This document shows, piece after piece, positions 53,471 to 63,978 of a DNA stretch of 64,000 nt. A program made the position numbers and the translations under genes. Numbering within the stretch: the first letter of the stretch is position 1; each line of letters begins with the position of its first letter. The notes below the pieces were generated by a model, which saw only the letters and a program-made list of their open reading frames with translations, was not told the origin of the DNA and did no database searches. The DNA is taken from positions 6,696,001 to 6,760,000 of the forward strand of contig NZ_CP146022.1 of NCBI RefSeq assembly GCF_036967205.1. The letters run 5' to 3'. This DNA is from Streptomyces sp. Q6 (GTDB lineage Bacteria; Actinomycetota; Actinomycetes; Streptomycetales; Streptomycetaceae).

Positions 53471-55519
53471 ATGGATGCCACCACCGTGGGCATCGGCGTG
53501 TCCGTCGCCGCTGTCCTGTTCGTCATAGCGCTGCTGTTCGCCTTCACCCGGCTGTTCCGCAAGGTGGAGCAGGGCAAGGCGCTGATCGTCTCCCGGATGC
53601 GCAGGGTCGATGTGACGTTCACCGGGCAGGTCGTCCTGCCCGTGCTGCACAAGGCCGAGGTCATGGACATCTCGGTGAAGGCCATCGAGATCACCCGGAC
53701 CGGCCGGGACGGGCTGATCTGCAAGGACAACATCCGCGCGGACATCCGCATCTCGTTCTTCGTGAAGGTCAACAAGACCGTCGACGACGTCATCAAGGTC
53801 GCCCAGGCCGTGGGTACCCAGCGCGCCAGCGACCAGAAGACGCTCCAGGAACTGTTCCACGCCAAGTTCTCCGAGGCGCTCAAGACCGTCGGCAAGCAGC
53901 TCGACTTCACCGATCTCTACACCAAGCGCGAGGAACTGCGGTACCGGATCATCGAGGTCATCGGCGTCGACCTGAGCGGCTACCACCTGGAGGACGCGGC
54001 GATCGACTACCTGGAGCAGACGCCGCTCTCCCAGCTCGACCCGCACAACGTCCTGGACGCCCAAGGCATCCGGAAGATCACCGAGTTGACGACGATCGAA
54101 CACGTGCGGACGAACGAGTTCCAGCGCACGGAGGAGAAGGAGATCACGCGGCAGAACGTCGACGCCCGCGAGACCATCCTGGAGCTGGAGCGCCGCCAGG
54201 CCGACGCCGAGATCAAGCAGCAGCGGGAGATCGACACCGTACGGGCCCGCGAGGCGGCCGAGACGGCGCGAGTGGTGGAGGAGGAGCGGCTGCGCTCGCA
54301 GGGCGCGTTCCTCACCACCGAGGAGAAGCTCGGCGTGCAGCGCGAGAACCAGCAGCGCGAGGTCGCCGTCGCGCAGAAGAACCGCGAGCGGGTCATCGCC
54401 GTCGAGAACGAGCGCATCGAGAAGGACCGCCTCCTGGAGGTCATCGCGCGGGAGCGGGAGACCCAGCTGACGAAGATCGCCGCCGACAAGGAGGTCGAGG
54501 GGCAGAAGCGGGAGATCGCCGAAGTCGTACGGGAGCGGGTCGCCGTCGACCGGACGGTCGCCGAGCAGGAGGAGTCCATCAAGAAGCTGCGCGCCGTCGA
54601 GGAGGCGGAGCGCGGGCGGCAGTCCGTCATCATCGCGGCGGAGGCCGAGGCGCAGCAGAAGCTGGTCAAGGACATCAAGGCCGCGGAGGCCGCCGAACAG
54701 GCGGCCACCCACCGTGCCGCCGAACAACTGACGCTGGCCGAGGCCGAGTTGAAGTCCGCCGACCTGCACGCGCAGGCCAAACTGAAGCTCGCCGCCGGTA
54801 TCCAGGCCGAGCAGGCCGCGCCGGGCCTCGCCGACGTCCAGGTCCGCGACAAGGAAGCCGACGTCATCGAGAAGTCGGGGCGCGCCGAGGCCGAGGCCAC
54901 CGAGGCGCGGCTGCGCGCCGAGGCGGAGGGCGCCCGCGCCAAGGCGCTCGCCGAGGCGACCGCGATCGGCGAGAAGCTCAAGGCGGAGGCCGAGGGCATC
55001 AACCAGAAGGCCCTCGCCATGGCGGCCCTGGACGACGCGTCGCGCGGCCACGAGGAGTACCGGCTGCGGCTCCAGGCCGAGAAGGAGATCCGGCTCGCCG
55101 GGCTCGACGCGCAGCGGCAGGTCGCCGAGGCGCAGGCCACCGTCCTCGCCACCGGCCTGGAGAACGCGGACATCGACATCGTCGGCGGTGACTCCGTCTT
55201 CTTCGACCGGCTCGTGAACTCCATCGCGTTCGGCAAGGGCCTCGACGGCTTCGTCGAGAACTCGCGGACCGCCCAGGCCCTCGCGGGCCCCTGGCTGGAC
55301 GGCACGGCCGTCTTCCCCGAGGACCTGACGAAGATCCTCGGCTCCGTGTCGACCGGCGACGTCCAGAACCTCACCGTCTCCGCGCTCCTGATGAAGCTCA
55401 TGAACGGCGGCGTCGGCGAACAGGCCGGACAGCTCCGAGAACTCCTGGACAAGGCGGGGCAGTTGGGTCTCGCCGACCTTCCGCTGGCGCGGCTGAACGG
55501 CTCCGCCGCGCACCACTGA
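53471..55519 (+). CDS. Flotillin-like SPFH-domain membrane protein
   Basis: A 682-residue protein with one N-terminal transmembrane helix (residues 7-26), an SPFH/Band 7 domain (about 30-200: VDVTFTGQVVLPVLHKAEVMDISVKAIEI, KDNIRADIRISFFVKV) and a long alanine/glutamate-rich coiled coil (about 215-560) that carries the repeats EAEATEARLRAEAEGARAKA. A globular tail follows (IDIVGGDSVFFDRLVNSIAFGKGLD). Size and layout match bacterial flotillins of the YqiK/FloT kind, which form membrane microdomains. It lies 129 bp upstream of a giant AAA+ ATPase in the same direction, and the pair seems functionally linked. Confidence 0.9.
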   Translation: MDATTVGIGVSVAAVLFVIALLFAFTRLFRKVEQGKALIVSRMRRVDVTFTGQVVLPVLHKAEVMDISVKAIEITRTGRDGLICKDNIRADIRISFFVKVNKTVDDVIKVAQAVGTQRASDQKTLQELFHAKFSEALKTVGKQLDFTDLYTKREELRYRIIEVIGVDLSGYHLEDAAIDYLEQTPLSQLDPHNVLDAQGIRKITELTTIEHVRTNEFQRTEEKEITRQNVDARETILELERRQADAEIKQQREIDTVRAREAAETARVVEEERLRSQGAFLTTEEKLGVQRENQQREVAVAQKNRERVIAVENERIEKDRLLEVIARERETQLTKIAADKEVEGQKREIAEVVRERVAVDRTVAEQEESIKKLRAVEEAERGRQSVIIAAEAEAQQKLVKDIKAAEAAEQAATHRAAEQLTLAEAELKSADLHAQAKLKLAAGIQAEQAAPGLADVQVRDKEADVIEKSGRAEAEATEARLRAEAEGARAKALAEATAIGEKLKAEAEGINQKALAMAALDDASRGHEEYRLRLQAEKEIRLAGLDAQRQVAEAQATVLATGLENADIDIVGGDSVFFDRLVNSIAFGKGLDGFVENSRTAQALAGPWLDGTAVFPEDLTKILGSVSTGDVQNLTVSALLMKLMNGGVGEQAGQLRELLDKAGQLGLADLPLARLNGSAAHH

Positions 55520-55648
55520 CCCGCCCGCGGGACCGGCCGGGGCCGCCGCACGGGGGTCGGCGACCCCGGCCGTACGGCATCAGCACGTTCCACCGGTACG
55601 CGAGACCGCCCGTAGGCGCGACCGCCCGTACGAGAGGGAAACCCGCCC

Positions 55649-58600
55649 ATGGACACGGGTCCGGACGCGAGCACCTACGACGTCCTGCGTGACCGGCTCG
55701 CCGGACAGGCCCGGCAACTCGCCGCGCGAGCGGAGGAGTTGAACGAGCGCCGGGTGGCCGCCTTCGGCGCCACCGGACTCGTCCTCGCCGACACGCGCCA
55801 CCTGCGCACCGCTCGGCCCGGCGTGGCCCGTGACGTCATCGCCGTCGGTGACGTCCTGCTGTCCGGGCGTACGACACCGCTCGGCGCCGACGACGGGACG
55901 ACCGTCGCGGACGTCTTCACCCTGCACGACCGCCGCACCCTGGAGGCGCTCCCCGACACGGCGGCGCCCGGCCTGCTCGACGACCCCGCGTTCGTCCGGG
56001 AGTTCGCGGCGCTGCACCGCTACTACCGCGCGGCCGCGCTGATCCGCCTCCGGCTCGTCGGCGGCACACTGCTCGCCGTGTTCCGCACCGGCGAGACGGC
56101 CGCCGACATCCGCGTCCTGCGCTGGACCCTCGGCGTGGACGGCCGGGCCGTCTTCCTCGACGCGCGCGGCGACCGCGACCACGTCCTGCCGCCCGCCCAC
56201 GACCTCACCTGGACCACGGCCACCCGCGACGACCACGTCCCCGGCCGCCACCCGCACATCGCCGTGCCCGGCGGCGAGGTCTACGTCGACACGCTCGGCG
56301 GCACCCTCACCCTCAAGACCGAGAACGACACCGAGACCGCCGAGGGCCGTTACAGCGAACCGGTCGACGAACCGCTCCAGTCGCTCGCCGACGCCGACGT
56401 CGCGCACGCCCGCGTCGGCCCGCTCATCCTGCTGCGCGTGCGCCCCTACAAGGAGAGCGCCGACCGGTACCTCGTCTTCGACACGCTCACCGGGCACACC
56501 GTGCGGCTCGACGGCATCGGGCAGGCCTGCCGCACGCTCCCCGAGGAGCAGGGCATCGTCTTCCCCGGCGGATACGTCCTGGCCACGGGGGAGTCCAAGG
56601 CGTTCGACGCCCTCGACACGACCGGCCTCGCCTACGAGCGGACCGTGCGCTCGCCGAGCGGCGAGGACGTCCTCTTCGTCTTCCACGGAACAGGCGCGTG
56701 CCGCACCCTGCTGCTCGCCTACAACGTCCTGCGCAAGGAGTTCGCCACCCCGATCGCCTGCGAGGGGTACGCGCTGTTCGACGACGGCTCCCTGCTCGTC
56801 CTGCGCGCCACCGACGGCGAGCCCGCCCGCGTGCACCCGCTCCAGACGTGGGACTCCCCGTACGTGTCCGACGCCCACGCCGCGGCCCGACCCGCCGGCG
56901 CGGGGCCACTGGCCCGTGTCGGCAACGCCGACCTGGTGGGCGGCATCTCCGACTGCCTCGCCGTGGCCCGCACCGTCACCGGCACGGCCGGGACGCCGAC
57001 GACCGCCGCCTACCAGGAACTGGTCGCGCGCTGCGTCCGCGCCGCCGACCGTCACCACTGGCTCGGCGACCCCGAACTCGGCGACCTGCGCGGCCCATTG
57101 GACGCCGTACGCGCCACGGCCGAGCAGGTGCTCACCGAGTTCGAGACGGTGCGCGGCCTGACCCGGCAGGCGGCCGAAGCGGTCGCCGACGCGGCCGCCC
57201 GCAGCGCGGGCCTCGTCCGGCGCATCCGCGGCGAGGTGCCCCGCACCGCCCCCGAATGGGTCGAGCGGATCACCGAACTCCGCCGCGCGCAGGGCCGGTT
57301 GTTGTCCCTCAAGGAACTCCGCCACGCCGACACCGAGCAGATCGACACCCTCGCCACCGGCCTCGCGGCCGACATCGACGCGGCCGGGCAGCGCGCCGTC
57401 GCGTTCCTCGCGCGGCCCGACGCCTTCGCCGCCCAGCACCGGCACCTCGACGGACTGGCCGAGCTCGCCGACACGCTCGCGACCGTCGCCGAGTTCACCG
57501 AGCCGTACCGTGAACTCCAGGCGCTCGGCGACCAGTTGCGCACGGCCGCGGACGTCGTCGCCGGGCTGGAGGTCGCCGACGCGACGGTCCGCGCGACCGT
57601 CCTGGAACACCTCGCCGAGGCCCTGGCCGCCGTCAACCGGGCCCGCGCCACCCTCGACGCGCGCCGCCGCGAACTCGCCGAGCGAGAGGGCGCGCCGAGT
57701 TCGCCGCCGAGTTCGCCCTGCTCGGGCAGGCCGTCACCGGCGCCCTCGCCGCGGCCGACACCCCGCACGCCTGCGACGACCAGCTGGCCCGGCTCCTGCT
57801 GCGGCTGGAGGAACTCCAGGGCAGGTTCGCCGAGTCCGACGCCTTCCTCGACGACCTCGACACCCGCCGCACCGAGATCCACGAGGCCTTCGCCGCCCGC
57901 AAGCAGGCCCTGACCGACGAACGGGCCCGCCGCACCGACCGCCTCGCCCACTCCGCCGGACGCGTCCTCGCCTCGATCGCCCGCCGCGCCGCGACCCTCG
58001 CCTCCGACGAGGACATCCACACCTACTTCGCCTCCGACCCGCTGGTCGCCAAGGTCGCCCGCACCATCGCCGACCTGCGCGACCTCGGCGACCAGGTGCG
58101 GGCGGACGAACTCGCCGGCCGCGTCGACGCCGCCCGCAGGGAAGCCGCCCGCACCCTGCGCGACCGCACCGACCTGTACGCGGACGGCGGCGACACCCTG
58201 CGCCTGGGCCGCCACCGCTTCGCCGTCAACACCCAGCCGCTCGACCTGACCCTCGTCCCGCACGGCGACGGCATGGCCTTCGCGCTCACCGGCACCGACT
58301 ACCGCGCCCCCGTCACCGATCCCGACTTCGCCGCCACCCGCCCCCACTGGGACCAGCACCTCGCCTCCGAGAACCCCGCCGTCTACCGCGCCGAACACCT
58401 CGCCGCCCGGCTCCTCGCCGACCACGGCGCCGACGCGCTGCTTGCCGCCGACGACCTGCCGCGACGCGTCCGGGCCGCCGCCGAGGACGCGTACGACGAG
58501 GGCTACGAGCGCGGTGTGCACGACCACGACACCACCCTGATCCTCACCGCCCTGCTGCGCCTGCACTCCAGCGCCGGCCTGCTGCGCCACACCCCGCGGG

Positions 58601-60441
58601 CCCGCGCCGCCGCCCAGCTCTTCTGGGCGCACCAAGTACCCGACGAAGAGCGGCGGTTGCTGATCCGTCGGGCCGCCTCGCTGGCCCGCGCCCGCGACAC
58701 CTTCGGCCTCGCCCCCGCCCTCGACGACTTCCGCGCGGAACTCGCCGCGCGCATGGACGGCGACCCGGACGCCGCCGCGTACCTCGTCGACGAGCTGAGC
58801 GGCGCCCCCACCGGCTTCGTCGTGGCGTCCCGGACCCGCGAGTTCCTCGACAAGTTCCGCCGCACGGTGGACGGTCCGGCCTACGAGGACGACATCGCGG
58901 CGGTGCCCGACCTCACCGCCCGCCGCCAGCTGGTGGAGGCATGGCTGTCGGCGTACGCCACGGCCGCCGGTGAGCGCCTCGCCGACCTGCCCGAGGCCGT
59001 GGCCGTGGAACTCTGCCCGGACCTGGAGCGGTACGAGAACACCGCCGACCTCACCGCCACCGTCGAGGGCCTGCTCGGCACCCACCCGCGGATCGCGGGC
59101 CGCCGCCTCACCTTCCGGATCGACGAACTGCTCGCCCGCACAGCGGAGTTCCGGACGCGCACCGTGCCCGGGTTCCGCGCGTACCAGCGGCTGCGCACCC
59201 GCCTCGCCACCGCCGAACGCGCCCGGCTGCGCCTCGACGACCACCGCCCCCGCGTCCTGTCGACGTTCGTACGCAGCCGTCTCGTCGACGAGGTGTACCT
59301 GCCGCTCATCGGCGACAGCCTCAGCAAGCAACTCGGCACGGCCGGCGGCCTGTTGCTGCTCATCTCGCCGCCGGGCTACGGCAAGACGACCCTCATGGAG
59401 TACGTCGCCGACCGGCTCGGCATGATCCTCGTCAAGGTCGACGGGCCGGCCCTCGGCCACACCGTCACCTCCCTCGACCCCGCCGACGCTCCGCACGCGA
59501 CCGCCCGGCAGGAGATCGACAAGGTCAACTTCGCGCTGGAGACGGGCAACAACGTCCTCCTGTACCTCGACGACATCCAGCACACCTCGCCCGAACTCCT
59601 CCAGAAGTTCATCGCGCTGTGCGACGCGCAGCGCCGCATGGACGGCGTGTGGAACGGCACCCCGCGCACGTACGACCTGCGCGGCAAGCGGTTCGCCGTC
59701 TGCATGGCGGGCAACCCGTACACCGAGTCAGGAGCCCGCTTCCGCGTCCCCGACATGCTCGCCAACCGCGCCGACGTATGGAACCTCGGCGACGTCCTCA
59801 CCGGCCGGGCGGACGCCTTCGCCGCGTCCTTCGTGGAGAACGCGCTCACCGCGAACCCTCATCTCGCGCCGCTCGCCGCCCGCGAGCGCGCCGACCTCGA
59901 CCTGCTGCTCCGGATCGCCGAGGGCGATCCCGCCGCACGCGCCGACCACCTCGTCCACCCGTACGCGCCCGCCGAACGCGACCGCGTCGTCACCGTCCTG
60001 CGCCACCTCGTCGCGGCCCGCGCCACGGTCCTCGCGGTCAACGCGGCCTACATCGCGTCCGCCGCCCAGGACCCCGCGACCCGTACCGAGCCGCCCTTTC
60101 GGCTCCAGGGCTCCTACCGCGACATGAACAAGATCGCCGCCCGGATCGACCCGGCCATGAACGACGACGAGCTGGCCGCTCTCATCGACGACCACTACAC
60201 GAGCGAGGCCCACACTCTCACCACCGGCGCCGAGGCCAGTCTTCTCAAACTCGCCGAGCTGCGCGGCCGGTTGACGGACCGTCAAGCCGCGCGCTGGGCC
60301 GAGGTGAAGGCCGGCCACGTCCGCGCCCGTACCCTCGGCGGCCCCGCCGACGACCCGGGCGTCCGGGCCGTCGCCGCCCTCGGACTGCTCGCCGACCGCC
60401 TGGCGGCCGTGGAGGCCGCGATCACCGGCCGAGACCGCTGA
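55649..60441 (+). pseudogene. Giant AAA+ 'DNA repair ATPase' (DUF3686-like) with one-base frameshift
   Basis: Codons from ATG 55649 to about 57688 are in one frame and from 57691 to 60441 in another; adding one base in the GGG at 57688-57690 yields a continuous 1597-residue protein. The N-terminal half (residues 1-500) is beta-rich and of DUF3686 type as I recall it, followed by coiled-coil segments (about 500-760). The C-terminal half carries the AAA+ core with Walker A PPGYGKTT (about 1241-1248), Walker B LLYLDDIQH (Asp1308-1309) and FAVCMAGNPYTESGARFRVPDML. The family is annotated as DNA-repair ATPase without experimental support I can recall. Placement behind the flotillin gene suggests a membrane-associated remodelling machine. 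Frameshift may be a sequence error. Confidence 0.82.
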
Positions 60442-60577
60442 GCCCCGGTCCTTGAGCGCGAACCAGTGGCACCGGCCACCCCTCGCCTCCTGGCCGCCGC
60501 GCGCACCCCACCGGCCCGAACCGCCGCCACGTGCGCTAAGAATGCGTCAGCGGGGCATCGGGACGGCAGGGGCGGCC

Positions 60578-61644
60578 ATGGCGACGACGGCACAGGACAT
60601 ACCCGACGAGTACCTGGCGGGCTATGCCGACATCGTCGGCCGCGCGGCGGCGACCGGCCGCCGGCTGACGCGCGACGAACTGGAGTCGCGCCGCGCGCTG
60701 GGGAGCGGGCCGCCGAGGCCGGACTCGCCCTGCGCGCGCTGATCGCCGCCCACCTCACGACGGCGTCCCACTCGCTCGAACTCGGCGGCTCCACCACCAC
60801 CGAAGCCGTCCTCGCGGCGAGCGCGCAGGCCGTCGACGCGCTCATCGAGGGGTACGAGCGGGCCCAGCGCCACACGATGCGTCAGGAGGAGGCGGCCCGC
60901 CGCGAGTTCATCGACGACCTTCTCTACGGCCGCAGCGACCTCGGCCAACTCGCCGAGCGCGCCGAGCGGTTCGGGCTCCGCCTCTCCGCCGCGCACGCGG
61001 TCGCGGTGGCCGAGGGTGAGTCCGCGCACGGCGAGGGCGACCCGGTGCTCCGCTCGGTCGAGCGCTCCCTCATCGCCCGCTTCGGCGACCGCAGCATCCT
61101 GCTGACCACCAAGGACGGGCGCCTTGTCTGTGTCGCGCCCGGCGACCAGGACGAGATCCTCGCCTTCTTCGCCAAGCAGGCCTACGTCGCCACCGACGGC
61201 GGGAAGGTCGCGATCGGCCGCCCGCACTCGGGTCCGGGCGGCGTCGTGCAGTCCTACGAGGAGGCACTGAGCGCCCTCGACCTCGCCGCCCGCCTCGACC
61301 TCGACGAACCCGTCCTGCGCTCGGCCGACCTGCTCGTCTATCCGGTCCTCACCCGGGACCGGCAGGCCATGGCCGAGCTGGTCGGCAGCGTCCTCGGCCC
61401 GCTGCGGCACGCGCGCGGCGGCGCGCAGCCCCTGCTCGACACCCTCGCCGCCTACTTCGACGCGGGCTGTGTCGCCGCCGAGGCGGCCCGTCGCCTGTCG
61501 CTGAGCGTGCGCGCGTTCACGTACCGGCTGGCCCGCATCCACCAGCTGACCGGCGCCGATCCGGCGGACCCCGTCCACCGGTACGCGCTCCAGACCGCGG
61601 TGATCGGCGCCCGGCTCCTCGACTGGCCGGCCCGTCAGCTCTGA
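60578..61644 (+). pseudogene. PucR/CdaR-type helix-turn-helix regulator with one-base frameshift
   Basis: ATG 60578 begins MATTAQDIPDEYLAGYADIV in one frame; from about 60704 the remainder (ERAAEAGLALRALIAAHLTTASHSLEL onward) is in another. A missing G in the run at 60700-60703 restores a 355-residue protein. A GGDEF-like central part (about 165-270) precedes the C-terminal HTH_30 motif LLDTLAAYFDAGCVAAEAARRLSLSVRAFTYRLARI. It follows the AAA+ ATPase by 136 bp, with a TAAGAAT box at 60537-60543, so it may have its own promoter and still regulate the flotillin/ATPase pair. Confidence 0.85.
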
Positions 61645-61665
61645 CGCGCCAAGAATTTATACAGA

Positions 61666-61712
61666 CGTATTAGACGAGCGTATTGAACAACCGTATAGAT
61701 CTGGGCTACGGT
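61666..61712 (+). promoter_or_regulatory. Promoter with three 13-bp-phased CGTAT repeats
   Basis: CGTAT starts at 61666, 61679 and 61692, exactly 13 bp apart. TTGAAC (61683-61688) and TACGGT (61707-61712), spaced 18 bp, form a promoter overlapping the repeats; the -10 box ends 6 bp before the hydrolase ATG, implying a leaderless mRNA controlled by a repeat-binding regulator. Confidence 0.6.
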
Positions 61713-61718
61713 CGAGCC

Positions 61719-62543
61719 ATGGACATCGACAAGGACATCGAGACCAGCACCACCGCCCGGCGCTCCGCGCTGACGATCGCGGGCCGCACCCTCTCCTACG
61801 TCGACTTCGGCGGCCCGGGGCGTCCGCTGCTCGCCCTGCACGGGCACATGTCGGAGGGCATGTCGTACGCCGACCTCGCCGCCCGCCTCGCCCCCGAGTG
61901 GCGGGTCATCGCGCCCGACCAGCGCGGCCACGGCGCCTCGGACCGGGCCGCCGACTACAGCCGCGAGGGGTACCTCGAGGACGTGGAGGCGCTCCTGGAC
62001 CACCTGGGTCTGGACCGGGTCGCGCTGCTCGGCCACTCGCTCGGCGCGATCAACGCCTACCAGTTCGCCGCCCGCAGGCCCGACCGCGTCACCGCCCTGA
62101 TCAACGCCGAGGGCTGCGCCGCACTCGGCCTGGACGGCGCCAACCCCCTCGCCTTCGTCCTGAACTTCCCCGAGCGGCCCGCCCCCTCCAAGGAGGAGTT
62201 CGTCGCCGGGCTCGGACCGTTCGCCGCGCACTTCGAGCCCCTCGTCCACCAGCTCCCGGACGGCACCTGGGGCCTGCCCTTCCACCCCCGGGACATCCAC
62301 GACTCCGAGGACCGGGTGCACGGCGACCACTGGGCCGACTGGACCGCCTCCGCCTGCCCCGCCCTCCTGGTGCGCGGCAGCAAGGGCGGCGTACTCCCCG
62401 CCGACCAGGCGCGGCAGATGATCGCCCGGCGCCCGCACACGCGCCTGGTCGAACTGGAGACGGACCACTTCGTGTACGCCGGCGACCCCGTCGGCTTCGC
62501 GGACGCGGTCCGCGACTTCCTGCGGACGACGCCGGCCCGGTGA
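61719..62543 (+). CDS. Alpha/beta hydrolase
   Basis: A 274-residue single-domain hydrolase. ATG 61719 is chosen from promoter position. The fold begins LSYVDFGGPGRPLLALHGHMSEGMSYADLAARL with the oxyanion HGH, then VIAPDQRGHGASDR, and the nucleophile elbow GHSLGAINAYQFA with its serine. The acid is probably in LLVRGSKGG region and the histidine in ETDHFVYAGDP. Substrate unknown; haloperoxidase-like and lactonase-like members share these motifs. The strong repeat-bearing promoter implies specific induction. Confidence 0.9.
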   Translation: MDIDKDIETSTTARRSALTIAGRTLSYVDFGGPGRPLLALHGHMSEGMSYADLAARLAPEWRVIAPDQRGHGASDRAADYSREGYLEDVEALLDHLGLDRVALLGHSLGAINAYQFAARRPDRVTALINAEGCAALGLDGANPLAFVLNFPERPAPSKEEFVAGLGPFAAHFEPLVHQLPDGTWGLPFHPRDIHDSEDRVHGDHWADWTASACPALLVRGSKGGVLPADQARQMIARRPHTRLVELETDHFVYAGDPVGFADAVRDFLRTTPAR

Positions 62544-62657
62544 CGGCGGCCAAGGCCGATAAACAGGTGGAGGGCGCCGGGGGAGACGGCTATCGTCGTG
62601 CCCGTTCCCGCGGCTCCTGCCGCCGCTGACTCTGTGAGACATGGGAGGTGTCGACCG

Positions 62658-62729
62658 ATGGCTGTCGCTGCCACGGGCGTTGCCCGCATCCGGAAGTTCA
62701 TCTCGTCCTCCTCCCTGGCCGCCGGCTGA
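62658..62729 (+). CDS. Possible small protein or leader peptide upstream of rsgA (23 aa)
   Basis: ATG 62658 lies 5 bp behind GGGAGGTGTC and opens MAVAATGVARIRKFISSSSL AAG, ending in TGA at 62729. The ribosome site is good and third codon positions are GC-rich, so it may be translated. It precedes rsgA by 46 bp. No homologue is known to me. Confidence 0.4.
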   Translation: MAVAATGVARIRKFISSSSLAAG

Positions 62730-62775
62730 GCGACTCCTTCTTCAGCGCCGGGGCCACCCTCTGAAGGGTCACCCC

Positions 62776-63894
62776 TTGTCTCACAGCACTTCGCACCACT
62801 CCGCGCACAGCGGCACCACCGACTCCCTCCTCCCGTACGGCTGGGACGACCAGTGGGCCGCCGCGTTCGCCCCGTACGCCGAGCGCGGGCTCGTGCCCGG
62901 CCGTGTCCTGCGCGTCGACCGCGGGCAGTGCGACCTCCTCACCTCCGAAGGCGTCGTGCGCGCCGACACCGAGTTCGTCGTGCCCCGCGACCCCATGAAG
63001 GTCATCTGCACCGGCGACTGGGCCGCCGTCGACCCCGACGGCGGCGACCCCCGCTACGTCCAGGCGTTCCTGCCGCGCCGGACCGCGTTCGTGCGGTCCA
63101 CCTCGTCCAAGCGGTCCGAGGGGCAGATCCTCGCCGCGAACGTGGACCACGCGATCATCGCGGTGTCCCTGGCCGCCGAGCTCGACCTCGGCCGCGTCGA
63201 ACGGTTCCTGGCGCTGGCCTGGGAGTCAGGGGCGCAGCCCCTGGTCGTCCTCACCAAGGCCGACCTCGTGCCCGACCCGGTCGGCCTGTCGTACCTCGTC
63301 TCCGACGTCGAGACCAGCGCGCCCGGCGTGCGCGTGCTGCCCGTCAGCGCGCTCGACGGGGCCGGCACCGACGTGCTGCGGTCCGTCGTCTCCGGCGGCA
63401 CGTCCGTACTGCTCGGACAGTCCGGCGCGGGCAAGTCCACCCTGGCGAACGCGCTGCTCGGCGCCGACGTCATGGACGTCCAGGCCGTCCGCGACATGGA
63501 CGGCAAGGGCCGCCACACCACGACCACCCGGAACCTGTTCGTGCTGCCCGAGGGCGGCGTCCTCATCGATACGCCGGGGCTGCGCGGCGTCGGTCTGTAC
63601 GACGCCGAGTCGGGCGTCGAGCAGGTCTTCGCCGAGATCGCCGCGCTGGCGGAGGACTGCCGGTTCCACGACTGCGCGCACACGGTGGAACCCGGCTGTG
63701 CGGTGATCGCCGCCCTGGCGGACGGGAGGCTGCATCAGCGGCGTCTCGACAGCTACCGGAAGCTGCTGCGCGAGAACCGGCGGCTTGCCGCCCGGACGGA
63801 CGCGCGGGTCCGGGACGAGATGCGGCGGGTCTGGAAGCAGCGCGGGAAGCAGGGGCGGGACGCGATGGAGGCGAAGCGGGGGCGGTTGATCTAG
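62776..63894 (+). CDS. rsgA: Ribosome small subunit-dependent GTPase A
   Basis: A 372-residue circularly permuted GTPase involved in 30S subunit maturation. The start is TTG 62776 behind GAAGGG; the frame upstream to 62641 is open but has no family resemblance. An OB-fold domain (GLVPGRVLRVDRGQCDLLTSEG) comes first. The G domain has motifs in permuted order: LTKADL (G4), SALDGAG (G5), GQSGAGKSTLANAL (G1), and DTPGLRGVG (G3). The C-terminal zinc knuckle is EDCRFHDCAHTVEPGCAV. The basic tail (KQRGKQGRDAMEAKRGRL) is typical of actinobacterial members. Confidence 0.95.
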   Translation: MSHSTSHHSAHSGTTDSLLPYGWDDQWAAAFAPYAERGLVPGRVLRVDRGQCDLLTSEGVVRADTEFVVPRDPMKVICTGDWAAVDPDGGDPRYVQAFLPRRTAFVRSTSSKRSEGQILAANVDHAIIAVSLAAELDLGRVERFLALAWESGAQPLVVLTKADLVPDPVGLSYLVSDVETSAPGVRVLPVSALDGAGTDVLRSVVSGGTSVLLGQSGAGKSTLANALLGADVMDVQAVRDMDGKGRHTTTTRNLFVLPEGGVLIDTPGLRGVGLYDAESGVEQVFAEIAALAEDCRFHDCAHTVEPGCAVIAALADGRLHQRRLDSYRKLLRENRRLAARTDARVRDEMRRVWKQRGKQGRDAMEAKRGRLI

Positions 63895-63978
63895 GGGCGC
63901 GGATCCAACTGCCGGGGGCGGTTGCGTGGCGTCCGCGGGCCGGTGGAGGGCTGGGCGCGGGGAGTCGCGGCGCAGCCG

